From positions 682,001-746,000 of the forward strand of contig NW_023501059.1 of assembly GCF_014066305.1 (NCBI RefSeq): DNA of 64,000 nt. Reading direction: 5' to 3'. The notes beneath the pieces were generated by a model, which was not told the origin of the DNA, did not search any database, and was given only the letters and a program-made list of their open reading frames with translations. The position numbers and the translations under genes are program-made. This DNA comes from Letharia columbiana (Eukaryota > Ascomycota > Lecanoromycetes > Lecanorales > Parmeliaceae). Below, in pieces: positions 1 to 10,343 of the stretch (position 1 is its first letter; each line of letters opens with the position of its first letter).

Positions 1-1396
1 AGATCTTCTCCGTCAACATAGTCAAAAAGCTGACTTTCATTGATCGTCTCACATGTATCCGACGTGCTTTCCTGATCTGGTATGACGAGCTTAGAGATGA
101 ACAATGCGTTCGACACAAGAGTGCCACAAAGGATACCACAAGTTTCTAGATTAGCACGTGTATTTGGTAGGGCGATTGACAGGAAGCGATGACGAAGATC
201 TGGTGGTAGGAAAATGGTGCGAAGTGGCGTGCCACTCTCCAAATATGCAGATGGCTTGAAAGTGAAGGTCGACGGTTTCAAATCTTGCTGTGGCGCTGGG
301 TTTTGATCAAGATTGAATAAAGTGCTAGATGCTGAAAGCGCCTCCTTTTCAGGTCGAAGGGGCAGCGCATTTTGATTTCGGGGTCTATCAGCATCGTAAT
401 CCTTGGGCGGCAGTTCTGGCGCCCCAAGGGATGTTGGTGTACTCCGAAGGGAGTAGTCGTCCAAAGAGCTGGATACTTGAGGGGAAGGCTTCCAAGATCC
501 GGAATCGCGGTGTTCAGGTACCGCTGGATAATGGTAGTTTGATTTCTGGCTTTCGAAAGATGGTCGAGAGCTGCCATTCCTGGTTTCTGCGCTTGTTGAG
601 CCGCTCACCTGCAAGCGAACATTTTGCATCTGTCTGCTAAGAGTGTCTTGATCAATGCTTTCGTCATTCTTGGTGAACGCCTCTTCCCAATTTCCCCATA
701 CTCCTGCGGTTCGTCTTTCGTGTTCCACCTCCTCAGATATTCCTGCCTGCCTCGTAGCCTTCCTAGCTGTAGCCCGCCGTCTGATCTCCTTATGAGCTAA
801 TTTGACAGCCAAATCTCGGTTTTCTCCAGCCGCTAGAGTCTCGGTATCGCTGTCCGCCGGCGGATCGGATATTGGGCGTTGACTTGGGACTTGCTGGTTT
901 GAGAGAGCCTTCTGCTCTCTTGACCGAGAAGCTTCCCTTGCACTCGCAGAAGCTCTCCTAGTATCGCGGTCATGTAGGAGTTGCTCGTATCGCTCGTATC
1001 TTTTATTGATACGTGGCTTCAGTACCTCGAGTTTCATGAGACCATGGTCAACGTCCTTGTTCGCCTGCGCCAAAGCAAGGCGATTCTTGCCTTGTCTGGC
1101 ATCAGGATGTGTCGAAAGGTTACGAATCACCAGTTGGGCATGCCGGAACAATAAGAGATAGGTCTGCTGGTCGTTGCCTTCGTGTTCGTAGATCTCCGCC
1201 TGTAAAACAACGGTCAGCGCGGGTTGCAGGCTTTCTATGCAATAGCACGTACCTCTTTCAGCAAGGTCCCGGCGGTTCTTAGCCAGTACTTAAGAGGTAT
1301 CAAGGGATTGTAGTCAAAGTTCTGAGCTTTCTTGACGATTTGTTCCACGTTTAAAGGCCTGGAAGGACCTGTCTCTTCAATGGTGCGCGGAGCCAT
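1..1396 (-). CDS. sst2: AMSH-like JAMM deubiquitinase Sst2 (5' part, runs off window)
   Basis: Zinc-dependent deubiquitinase of the STAMBP/AMSH family, acting on endosomal (ESCRT) cargo. Exons 1396..1253 and 1199..<1; the 53-nt intron has GTACGT/CAG ends. The first ~120 residues form the USP8-dimerisation/MIT-like helical domain (motifs PLNVEQIVKKAQNFDYNP, VLKPRINKRYERY). A long low-complexity linker rich in R, S and P follows, and near residue ~370 the start of the MPN/JAMM domain (RTIFLPPDLRHRFLSIALP, ETCGILCG). The metal-binding HxHP segment lies beyond the window edge, so activity cannot be judged. I chose the ATG at 1396 because upstream in-frame codons up to a TAG at 1466 contain no ATG. 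Family assignment is firm from domain order; the 3' end is missing. Confidence 0.88.
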
Positions 1397-1465
1397 CCTT
1401 TTTGTTCGGTCCTGTATGGGTTTCAAGTAGCCGTTCTTGATGGGCAAGCATGCAACAATTGACGC

Positions 1466-1806
1466 CTAGGCACCATGACGATAGAGTGTCAAAAACTTGT
1501 CAAAGATTTCAATATACTCATAGTGGTCATCAATATTGCTGCCTAGGGCAGATGATGTGGCTTTTCGAATCCTGCGTCGTTTGAAGACGTAAAAGTGCAC
1601 TCCACCTTTGGTCGCGGCACGCGTGGCAATAAATTGATTGAGAGAGAGGTTGTGGCGCAAGTAGGAAGTGTACAATTATCTACAACCACATAATAATTGC
1701 CAGAAAGCCTCACATTTCGCAATTTTATTCCGTCTGGCGCTTGGTCTTTGGAGAGGTTGTGCATCACTCTTGCACGTATCATTCCTTGATTTCTCCACCC
1801 TCTCAT
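1466..1806 (-). other. Uncertain small ORF pair between sst2 and mtf1
   Basis: Two overlapping minus-strand reading frames lie here. One starts with ATG at 1806 (peptide GIKLRNVRLSGNYYVVVDN). The other (about 1675..1466, peptide GGVHFYVFKRRRIRKATSS) has no ATG and ends in TAG. Both look protein-like and together could be a small two-exon gene, but no splice junction with a good donor and acceptor joins them in frame: a TAA precedes the second frame and the candidate introns are under 40 nt. The second frame is also in phase with sst2, separated by the TAG at 1468-1466. I do not recognise the product. It could be a small gene with an atypical intron, a broken gene, or chance coding around a divergent promoter. 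Confidence 0.22.
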
Positions 1807-1869
1807 CGTGCGTCATGGCGCATTATTGCGCTCCATAAGAGAGAAGTCAAGGACATCTACAAGCGTTCG

Positions 1870-3664
1870 ATGCGTTCTACAGCTTCCCGAATTACCAAAT
1901 ATCCTTTGGTGGACCGAATTGCAGCGGTATCCAATGCCTGGAAATCTCGGACGAACATCGTCAGTCCTGATCTTTGCGGTATGTCTAACTTGACGATCGA
2001 TGCAGAGACCCTCCTTTCTAACATTATCAGACGATGTCATACAGCGCCTGGCTCCGTCGCTGGCACAGCATATCGGCTGCACCATCATAGATATAAATCC
2101 GGGCATAGGTTTGTGGTCTTCCAAGCTCCATGACTACCTTAAACCTCGCAACCACATCCTCATGGAACCCAAGCAGAACGTCTATCTACCTTTCCTCCAG
2201 CCACTGCTCGATGCTCCTGGCTCTCGATATCGCCTTAAGGACTGGCTGGACTCAGACCTATGGCAACCCAAAAGATATGTCGAAGAAGGGCTGTTGCATG
2301 ATGCAGAAGGGTATGGTGGTCCTCCTCCTACGACTGAAGAACCGAACAATTCGATCTTGATAATTGCAAATTTGGCGGGCCAGCGCCAAAAAGTTCCGGG
2401 AGAATCAAGGGCTGCCACGTCTGCTCATCTGAAAGCCATTGACTTCTCACGCGCCGTGAGGCACCGATCAGGGTTCCAAACTTATGGGCCAACGCGGATG
2501 CTCATGTGGTTATCTGATGAAGACAAGCGTGCCCTTTTGCCGAGGACTGTGGGCTATCGGGGGAAACTCTCAGTATATATGGAGGCCAATTTGGATCTGG
2601 AAGAAATAGTAGGGTTTCCACACGCTTCTGGCGCGAAAATACGCCGCGAGGATGCTCTAAATATTGGATCAAGCAAGCAGGTTGCGAAACGGATGCAAGA
2701 GAATGACATAAAGATACCCTTACGTCGTCAAACTGGGGCGGGAGACAGGAAATATGACCTCTCGGAGGTATCTCGTTACTGGCATAAAGAATTGCAGGAC
2801 CTAGAACAGGGTTTTCAAAGAGAATATTTTAGCCAGTATGCGAAGAGACCAGCCGCAGAGCCGATTGACGGACACATGCCTAAGGAAGGGAGCGGAAAGG
2901 CGAAGAGTAGGACTTCGGTTACTCTTACTCCTGAATACAAGAGAATGATGACGCTTCGTCATGTCGCCAATGGCCAAAACGTCACAATCGACCGAATCAA
3001 TACAGTCTTGAAAAAGCAGGAAAAGATAGACAGAATGGACCTTGATCTGCATCGCGAGGATATAAAGGCATTGGAGCAAGAGGAGATTATCAACGCGTTG
3101 GACTATAGGATCCAGGATTTCAAGGATGAGCTAGAGGGATTGACTGCGAAACAAAAGAAGACACTTTTCTTCCTCGACGACGACCGAAGAGCATTCGCGA
3201 TGGACCCTCCGCTACTAATGTGGGACCGGCGCAAAGCTGAGCCCCTCTCAGCTGAAAAGGATGAGTTCTACGCGTCGAAAGAAATTGCTCTTTTAGACTT
3301 CCAGCCAAAGACAACCGACAAATTCTCAATGACCTCGGAACAGTCTTACTACTTCGACCTAATCTCGACGTCCCTCCTTGGCCCAAGAGGTCAAGCAACA
3401 CTCAAGCATCTCAAAACGATAGCACCAGGAGCTTTCGAAGCTCTGGTACCTCAAGTACCAGCCATCCGAGACCCACGAAAAGGAGGCCGATATGATATAG
3501 AAAGCGTGCGTGTTCGGGCTGTGACTCCAGAGATGTTCCACGGCCTTGCTGTTGCTTGGGACAATTGGGTGTTCAAGCCTCCAATAGAGGACGTGCTGAC
3601 TCAGTTTGGTACCAATTATAAGGAGGGGACTGCGTTAAGGAAAGGGGCCATAGCAAGGCTTTGA
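1870..3664 (+). CDS. mtf1: Mitochondrial transcription factor 1 (rRNA adenine dimethylase-like)
   Basis: Homologue of the mitochondrial RNA polymerase specificity factor (Mtf1/TFB2M), which has a class I methyltransferase fold and helps melt mitochondrial promoters. Exons 1870..1978 and 2031..3664; the 52-nt intron has GTATGT, a CTAAC branch site and CAG, giving 580 residues. The SAM-fold motif I region reads IIDINPGIGLWSSKLHDYL, followed by HILMEP. Residues ~290-440 are charged and partly helical. The N-terminus is Arg/Ser-rich, as expected for a mitochondrial presequence. An in-frame ATG also exists at 1741; I prefer 1870 because the upstream stretch overlaps the divergent region. Single gene, convergent with apc1 only 132 bp away. 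Confidence 0.85.
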
Positions 3665-3796
3665 ATCCAACAATTCTTGATACTCTTTCATGTGAAATCG
3701 AGCTCGTGAGTTGAACTCATTTCGGGTATATCATGCATCACACCGCTTGAAAATCCACGGCTGGAAGTACTACTTGAGGACGCTGGAGGAATTGAA

Positions 3797-6700
3797 TTAC
3801 GTCGCCTTCGCTTGCCTCCTTCTCATTGCAAGTCCTGCTCTTAACCTCTCAACAACCTCCTTACCAATCCATCTCCATTCCTCCCCACGCCTGCTCAATC
3901 CGTCCGCCCACGCCAACAGTATTCTCAGATTCCAGAGCCTCTCCCTCATCCCGCTTCCCATACAGGCCCTTTCCAGCACCAGCCTGTCATCTATAACAGT
4001 CCCTCTCGTACCTCTGTGGACCACACTGCCCGCGTCAGCAGGTAACACAAGTGCTTGCTCCGCTCGGTTAAATTCTGCTAAAGTAGGCAAAGCGAAGATC
4101 CATCTGAAAGCCTGTATACCTAGCTGGTGGGTTGACTGTGCGTCGTTGAGTGCCTGCATTGTGGCACTGAAGACTGAAGCGTGGGCATCGTATGCAGCGC
4201 AATGGCGCACATATATGCTTTGATGACGTTTGAATGCGTCGTAGTGGATAGAATTTTGTGCAAGGTCGAGAGTAACGGTCCAGTGTTCCTTGTCATTTGT
4301 TTGGATTTTGGCAATCGTCTCGATCTCTGGCAGAAGGCATGGTGCATGCATTGCAACTTCCGTGCCAGTGCGAAGGGTAACAATGATGGGCAGTGACACA
4401 GGTCGGTGCGTGTCAACATCCCGCAGTATTAAACAGCGGCGCTCGGTGGCCAAAACCCAGAAATGGCGGAAGGCTTGGAGATGCGATTTGTTGTCCAGCA
4501 CAGCGTTTGGAAAAAGAGGATAGAGAGCACAAAGCAGTGATGCTGTAGCTATGTTAGTAGTGCCAAAGGTATGGGTTCCACCACCCATGAAGAGGATGCC
4601 AATAGCGAAGTGTCCTGCGAGGTGGCTGCCAAATGGTGTATCTGCATCGGTCCTGCCGTGAAGAGATCGGAGGCGACGGAAGATATGTACGTCGCCTGTA
4701 CCGGCCATCACGCAACATGCTGCGAGCACTGCGACATCTTGGCAGTTACGGACAGTGATACGAGCAAGTTTGCCATCGTAACTCAGCGTCGGTAGCTTGC
4801 AGATACGCATAAGCTGGTCGATGTAGTGACAAAGCATACTTCGGACTTCTAGAGACCCCGAACCTGCGAATCGAAGACCGATGCTGAGACAAAGACCGGC
4901 GACAATGTTGAAGAACGGCATATCTTCGCTGGTAAGAATGCGAATGGTAGTCAGCTTGTGTTTTTGCTGGTATACCAGCGGAAGTTGTTTCTTCATCCAT
5001 CTGGTCGTAGGTTGTATATCGTCCCACATGATAAGGTGCCGAGCGACTGTCCTCAATAAGAATATATCTGGTCGCACATAATCAAATTGGTGAAGAGTAT
5101 CAGGTACGTCAACTTTCCGGGCAAGGGCTTCATCGTTGGTCTTCATAAAGATGAGGGCGATGGCGACAGTGGCAGCTGCTGTTGCTTTATCAAGTATATG
5201 TACGATGCTGACTTTCCTCGAACCAATGGCAATTACCAACAACCTTTCCGTAATGTGCATATCATGCAACCCTTTTAGATCTTTGCCCCGACCTAGGTTG
5301 ATGTAGCCCAACGCAAAGCCTGCAGCCAGTCTATAGCCTTCGTCTCGGAGGTTATCAAAAGGATGTGAATTATCTTCCTGGTCGACATTTTCCAATTCCG
5401 AAATCATGATTTCACTCATACGACGATGCTGAGAATTGCAGTACAAAAGACCTATGCCCATGATTCCGCTGGTCTGAGTCAACGGAGACAAATTGAGCTC
5501 AGCAGCCCCTGGTGGTAGCATTCGAGTCACGTGGACTGAAAGTAAGCGCGTGATAAGAGTATCCATCGTGCCAAGATAGGATGCTGAAAGCCCAAGGAGA
5601 AGCCCAATGGAGGTCATCGTATGCTTTGGTGTCAGATACTTGAAAGCGACCCATTTGGCTATGGATTTGAGGTGCCCGTTAAGGCCCAATGCAAGTAGGA
5701 ATCCTGCGTGCCTGGTCTGGAGGTCACGAGGCTTGTTAAAAAGTATCCACGACGTGTCGATGCCATTAGCGTTCTTTGAGATGCTCAAGCCAGCTTCAAC
5801 ACCGGCGTGAAAGAACGCCCAAGAGGTCTTCTCTTCTGTATAGGTGTTCCGATCCGCTGTGACTGTCGTATCAGAGGGCTTCATGACGCAGCTTAAAGTA
5901 AAGCCGTGGATAGGGAATTTCTCGGTGAGAAGAGGTAAGCGAGCGCTATAAAAAAGTAGACCCCGGCCTAGTGATACAGACAGCGTTCGCACTGCTATCA
6001 CTTTCACTAGCTCTTGTTGGGCTTCTAGCAAATCCGTATCAGACCACTCAGGCTCAGGCGTGCATCGAGCCACAGGGTGCAGGAGCGGATGCACAAGCCT
6101 TGCAGCTTCGGCAAAGCGCTGGTCCTCTTTGAACAGTAAGCGAGTGACTGCTTGTCTATCAAGCTCGGCGGAGCCATCAAACGGCCCAACAGTTTCGACT
6201 TCAAGTGTTGATTGACAAATGCTATGGACGTCTCTTATCGCGTCATTAGAAGAAGGATTGGCGTATTTTCCGTGTCGCCTCGTTGTGCGTCCCTCGTGCT
6301 CGAGCATAGCTACATCTTCCCTACCAACAACCTCAAGGATGTCACTGCCCCATGACGTTGAGGGTTGGCCTTGACAAGTCGAGATCGCTGCACGAAAAGA
6401 GACAGCCACGCTTTCTGGAAGGGTTTCTAAAATTGATGGGTTCCACCCCCAGGCCGACATGTTTGCAACTCGGCGTTCAGTTGTCTCTAGTGTGTGTGAG
6501 GTAAGGAGATTTTTAATAGCCACTGTTCTTGGAGTGAGCTCCAACAAGAGTTTTGCTGAAGCTTCAGCGGAGCGTTTGCCCGCGACCTCAACTTCTGGCG
6601 AGCTTGCCACGTCAAGAAGTGAGATGAAGGGTGCTGTCTCGGCTTTCACGTTCGTCGTCTCGATGAATTGCAGTATCGAATGTGGTAGAAATGGCTCAGG

Positions 6701-9700
6701 AGGGATTCGCATGCCAGTAATTACAGAATCATCAAAAAGCCAGGCCTCCAGATTAGTGGCCTCCAGCATATAATAAGAGGATTGTTTGAGTCCCCAGTTG
6801 TCCCAACCAAGCCAGCTGCCAATCTGTGCAAGGATGGGTGTAAGGTCATGAAGAGCTTCCGAAGCCAAGGTGTCCAATTTGAATTCTTCACGCAGAAGAT
6901 GAAGGCCGACCAGGATGGAAGCCAGAGCAGTACGGCGAACGTCCGGATCCCTTGATGATGCAGTGGGGAGATAGCCATGTTCACCGTTTGCTATTTGCCC
7001 AATGGGCGACTTGATAAAATCCCGAGCGATGGAAATGCAGTGAAGGAGATACGGAGATTTCTTTGGAATAGGTACCGCAGGAGCGACGGAAGGGATGAAA
7101 GAGCTTGAAGATTTCGATCTTGTAGGAAGGGATGCATGTAACACGACGCTTTCCTTTGCCGTCCACTCCCAGCCTCCGACCTGCATCCACGCTGGGCAGG
7201 TGCTCGAGGGCCCTCCTTCCTGATTTAACATAGCTTCCCAGCTCGCTAGATCGGTGTTCGCTCCGCTACTAGATCTGAGTAGACCACCTTTGCGTCTGTT
7301 CTGTCTCGTGGCAGCCTCTGTGTGCCGGTCTCCAATCAAAGCAATTGCCATGGAGAAAAGAAGGACAATCATAGCCGTCCATTCGGTATCGATTTCTTTT
7401 TCCGAACGAGACTGTACAAATGATAACGTGTCCCACCAGCCTCGCAGAATGGCCTCTCCGTCTGCATCCGAGGATGGTAGAACCGACTCAGCAACTTTTA
7501 TCATCTTCTGTACCACTGCGTTGCGTGGTCTGAGTTGTACCTTCAGGCGATGTCTTGTGCCACCGGAGTCCATCACATCCACACGTCCTTGACAACTTGG
7601 ATGTTGAAGGGCGACCAAGGCTTGTGGTCCCCGGCTAAATCTTCTCTTGAAGCCCCCCTCACGTCTTTGTCTCAAGATGACATCGCTACTTATCTGGTAG
7701 GGATTGTGGAGGCAGAGACTGGGAGGGAGTTCAATCTTTCGGAGGCAACTCCATGGAGCTTGCAAGGACAGTACTCCCATGCCATCGCTGCTACTCTCGA
7801 GTACCAAAATCCGGGCGCAGGAACCATCATCAATCTTGCAAGCGTCGATAACCCCAGATCGTCTTGTCATGCCACTCACGTGGACTCTATACCCTTGATG
7901 GACAATTCTAGCCCCGCCATGTACGTTTTGATGTCTGTTGCTAGTGTAACGTGGATGCACGGTGATTTGTAGGACCAGTAATTCGTGAGACGCTCGGTCA
8001 ACGAGACAAACAACAATCGCGGCGTCGTCAGTCGCATCCCCAAGGCTAGCATCGGGTGACCTCATTGTTATGATTTCACGTGCAGGACCGCTTGGTTGGG
8101 GGCCGGTTTTTTCAAGCCTACGGCCTTCGCTAGGCATACTGTAGATTTTGTGGAAGACGACTTCCTTACGCAAGCCCCGTACGGCTTCCTGCAAGGCTGG
8201 ATTGTCCAGACTCATGTCATGAAAGTCATCAAGCTCGTGTGCCATGTCATCAAATGGGGGTTCGTGCAGACTGACCGCGTCAAAGCTATTTCTTATTCCA
8301 TGAAGAGTCTGTGGTCTCGTATCCATGGCTACAGCATCCGGACCAACGCTCAGCCGCGCGCCGTTGGGTCCAAATGAAGCTCCTTTACGTCCACTTTTCC
8401 TCCCAGCATGAGCGCCCGCGAGGTCGGTGAATGTTGATCTGTCGTGAGTCGTGGAAAGATCTGCCCTTGCAAGCAATCCACTAACTCGCCTGGAGGACTT
8501 GGCCGGCATAGCAGGATCGCCGAAAGCTGAATCCAATAGGTCATTTTGATCACTTATCGAGTATTCTTCCAATGTTGTATCCATGCTAGAATGACGGTAG
8601 TTTCTTCCACCACCGAAACTCTCGCGTCCACCAATAGCTCCTCTAGCGATAGGGGTTGAAGTGCCCGTGCCTATTCCAGGCCCATACGAACTTCGGCGAC
8701 GAGACCTGGCGCCAGTCGCAGTCGGAGTCGGAGTCGGAGTCGGGTTTGGTTGACCACGCAAGGAGCTTGCAGCTCCACGATCGACGTATCTGACGGTCCA
8801 GATACTAAGAATGCCAGTCTCGTGATTTTCAGTCACTGCAAGAGCAAGTGGTCCTCTGATCGAGGGATCCGGAGCACGCTGAGACAATTCATCTCGAGAC
8901 GAAACGTAAAGGAGATTTTCTTCTGATCCGAGGGCCCCAAACGCGGATGTGCTTTGCGAATTTATCTTCCCTGTGCTCTTGACGTTGGGTCCTACGTTTG
9001 TGGCCACGGTACCAATTTCGGTAAGAGGATCAGTGAGACAGAACAGTTTTGGAAGCGATATATCTGGAGCCTGAGCTGATCGCTGCAGAAGTCCGTGTAG
9101 GAGTGATATGATTGGAGAGTCATGATGTTGTGCTGAGGAAACTTCGGCGAGGGTTTGATATCCTTGTGGTCTTGAAATTGGGCTTGAGAAGGTCGCTTGA
9201 GAAAACGCAAAAGAGTTATTTGGCACAGACGGTATTTGAGGAGTTGGCGGTACTGTTTCCTTCTCGGGAATTTTTCTCTGTAGCAGTATGCCATAAATGC
9301 AAGGGAAGACAGCATCGACCTCGAACGGTAGATGCACGATATGGCTTGTCTCGGAGAAGAAGAAAACATGGGCTTGAGTTTTCAGCACAATGACGAGGGC
9401 TCGACCTTCTAGAAACTGGTCATCCCGTTGGCTACGCGCAGGTAGTTGGTTCTGCACCCTTCCATCTTTTTCGGGACCATCCTTCTGTCCCCTTTTTGGT
9501 CCTGATCTCGAGTTTGATGCTCTCTGTGTCCTGACATTGGGCTCGTCATTCACTGTACGCTGTCTCCGGTCATGGTGAGGTGATATATTGGAATCACCGG
9601 AAACTTGTAGGTGCTTCAATGTTTGGTTTGGGAACAGTGCAAACACGGCTTGTGTAACTGGCTCGCCCTCGACGTCGAAGCGGAAAACCCGTTGTATTAC

Positions 9701-9895
9701 ACCTGCTCTAGACCAGACAACGCAGGATTTCGTAGTCACGAGTTCCTCCTCCTCCACATTGTCTTCGAGGCTCGGACCTTGAAAGGATCGCCATGTAAAT
9801 GCATCATCCGGTGGGTCCGCTGGAAGAATGTTCTCTGCAATGAGAAATGGAAGTGCTGAAGGCGTGTGGACGCCCAGGGAGGTCACCGAAGCCAT
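3797..9895 (-). CDS. apc1: Anaphase-promoting complex subunit 1 (Apc1/BimE)
   Basis: Largest scaffold subunit of the APC/C ubiquitin ligase, which drives anaphase onset and mitotic exit. One uninterrupted 2032-codon ORF starting at the ATG at 9895. The N-terminal half has the propeller-like beta region with long Ser/Gly/Arg-rich loops (for example a TPTPTPTAT run followed by ARSRRRSSYG). The C-terminal half carries the Rpn1-type PC repeats at roughly residues 1420-1540 (SIGLLLGLSASYLGT, GIMGIGLLYCNSQHRRMSEI, RLAAGFALGYINLGRGKDL), diagnostic for Apc1 and proteasome Rpn1/Rpn2. Length fits the family (about 1900-2100 in filamentous fungi). The lack of introns over 6.1 kb contrasts with most neighbours. 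It shares a ~450-bp upstream region with the nup37-like gene. Confidence 0.93.
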   Translation of the reverse strand: MASVTSLGVHTPSALPFLIAENILPADPPDDAFTWRSFQGPSLEDNVEEEELVTTKSCVVWSRAGVIQRVFRFDVEGEPVTQAVFALFPNQTLKHLQVSGDSNISPHHDRRQRTVNDEPNVRTQRASNSRSGPKRGQKDGPEKDGRVQNQLPARSQRDDQFLEGRALVIVLKTQAHVFFFSETSHIVHLPFEVDAVFPCIYGILLQRKIPEKETVPPTPQIPSVPNNSFAFSQATFSSPISRPQGYQTLAEVSSAQHHDSPIISLLHGLLQRSAQAPDISLPKLFCLTDPLTEIGTVATNVGPNVKSTGKINSQSTSAFGALGSEENLLYVSSRDELSQRAPDPSIRGPLALAVTENHETGILSIWTVRYVDRGAASSLRGQPNPTPTPTPTATGARSRRRSSYGPGIGTGTSTPIARGAIGGRESFGGGRNYRHSSMDTTLEEYSISDQNDLLDSAFGDPAMPAKSSRRVSGLLARADLSTTHDRSTFTDLAGAHAGRKSGRKGASFGPNGARLSVGPDAVAMDTRPQTLHGIRNSFDAVSLHEPPFDDMAHELDDFHDMSLDNPALQEAVRGLRKEVVFHKIYSMPSEGRRLEKTGPQPSGPAREIITMRSPDASLGDATDDAAIVVCLVDRASHELLVLQITVHPRYTSNRHQNVHGGARIVHQGYRVHVSGMTRRSGVIDACKIDDGSCARILVLESSSDGMGVLSLQAPWSCLRKIELPPSLCLHNPYQISSDVILRQRREGGFKRRFSRGPQALVALQHPSCQGRVDVMDSGGTRHRLKVQLRPRNAVVQKMIKVAESVLPSSDADGEAILRGWWDTLSFVQSRSEKEIDTEWTAMIVLLFSMAIALIGDRHTEAATRQNRRKGGLLRSSSGANTDLASWEAMLNQEGGPSSTCPAWMQVGGWEWTAKESVVLHASLPTRSKSSSSFIPSVAPAVPIPKKSPYLLHCISIARDFIKSPIGQIANGEHGYLPTASSRDPDVRRTALASILVGLHLLREEFKLDTLASEALHDLTPILAQIGSWLGWDNWGLKQSSYYMLEATNLEAWLFDDSVITGMRIPPEPFLPHSILQFIETTNVKAETAPFISLLDVASSPEVEVAGKRSAEASAKLLLELTPRTVAIKNLLTSHTLETTERRVANMSAWGWNPSILETLPESVAVSFRAAISTCQGQPSTSWGSDILEVVGREDVAMLEHEGRTTRRHGKYANPSSNDAIRDVHSICQSTLEVETVGPFDGSAELDRQAVTRLLFKEDQRFAEAARLVHPLLHPVARCTPEPEWSDTDLLEAQQELVKVIAVRTLSVSLGRGLLFYSARLPLLTEKFPIHGFTLSCVMKPSDTTVTADRNTYTEEKTSWAFFHAGVEAGLSISKNANGIDTSWILFNKPRDLQTRHAGFLLALGLNGHLKSIAKWVAFKYLTPKHTMTSIGLLLGLSASYLGTMDTLITRLLSVHVTRMLPPGAAELNLSPLTQTSGIMGIGLLYCNSQHRRMSEIMISELENVDQEDNSHPFDNLRDEGYRLAAGFALGYINLGRGKDLKGLHDMHITERLLVIAIGSRKVSIVHILDKATAAATVAIALIFMKTNDEALARKVDVPDTLHQFDYVRPDIFLLRTVARHLIMWDDIQPTTRWMKKQLPLVYQQKHKLTTIRILTSEDMPFFNIVAGLCLSIGLRFAGSGSLEVRSMLCHYIDQLMRICKLPTLSYDGKLARITVRNCQDVAVLAACCVMAGTGDVHIFRRLRSLHGRTDADTPFGSHLAGHFAIGILFMGGGTHTFGTTNIATASLLCALYPLFPNAVLDNKSHLQAFRHFWVLATERRCLILRDVDTHRPVSLPIIVTLRTGTEVAMHAPCLLPEIETIAKIQTNDKEHWTVTLDLAQNSIHYDAFKRHQSIYVRHCAAYDAHASVFSATMQALNDAQSTHQLGIQAFRWIFALPTLAEFNRAEQALVLPADAGSVVHRGTRGTVIDDRLVLERACMGSGMRERLWNLRILLAWADGLSRRGEEWRWIGKEVVERLRAGLAMRRRQAKAT

Positions 9896-10343
9896 GACCA
9901 GTTGTGCCCCTCCTCTACCCTGTCATCAATGACGCTATGGCTCCCTGACTTTATTTGTGCTGACATTGTTCGAAAATGTCCAGTCTAGTGTCAATAGTAC
10001 CGTCGCGTCGCGTCGCGTCACATCGAGTGTGGTGTTGAAACCTATATAAATGTGCTTATTCTCTCAACCGGCGGAGAACTTCCCGCTCCGCAACCAAACC
10101 CATCGTCGCTTGCACCACCACGAATATTACCGTTCGTACAAACATAGAGCGTTGATACCTGCTGTGTGGCAATCCTAAAGCTGCTTTGCTTCATGCCTTG
10201 TGTCTGAGAATCACATCAATCTACGGCTCAGGGACACTTCAGAGGAGTAGCAGTCATGAGGCCGAACATTCGCGCTCTCGATGGCTTGCTTCATATATGG
10301 TAGCATGACATAGCGTGCCCATTATGAGAGACCGCTCGCTAAG
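9896..10343. promoter_or_regulatory. Divergent promoter region, apc1 / nup37-like
   Basis: Non-coding region between two divergently transcribed genes. It contains a tandem CGTCG run at about 10001-10018 and a TATATAAA at about 10043-10050, oriented toward the nup37-like gene. Part of it probably holds the true first exon of the nup37-like gene (see that entry). Confidence 0.5.

Noticed and set aside
1741..1869. Upstream in-frame extension of mtf1 to an ATG at 1741
   Set aside because: No conservation-like features, contains Ser/His/Arg noise, overlaps the divergent frame; the ATG at 1870 gives a normal presequence.
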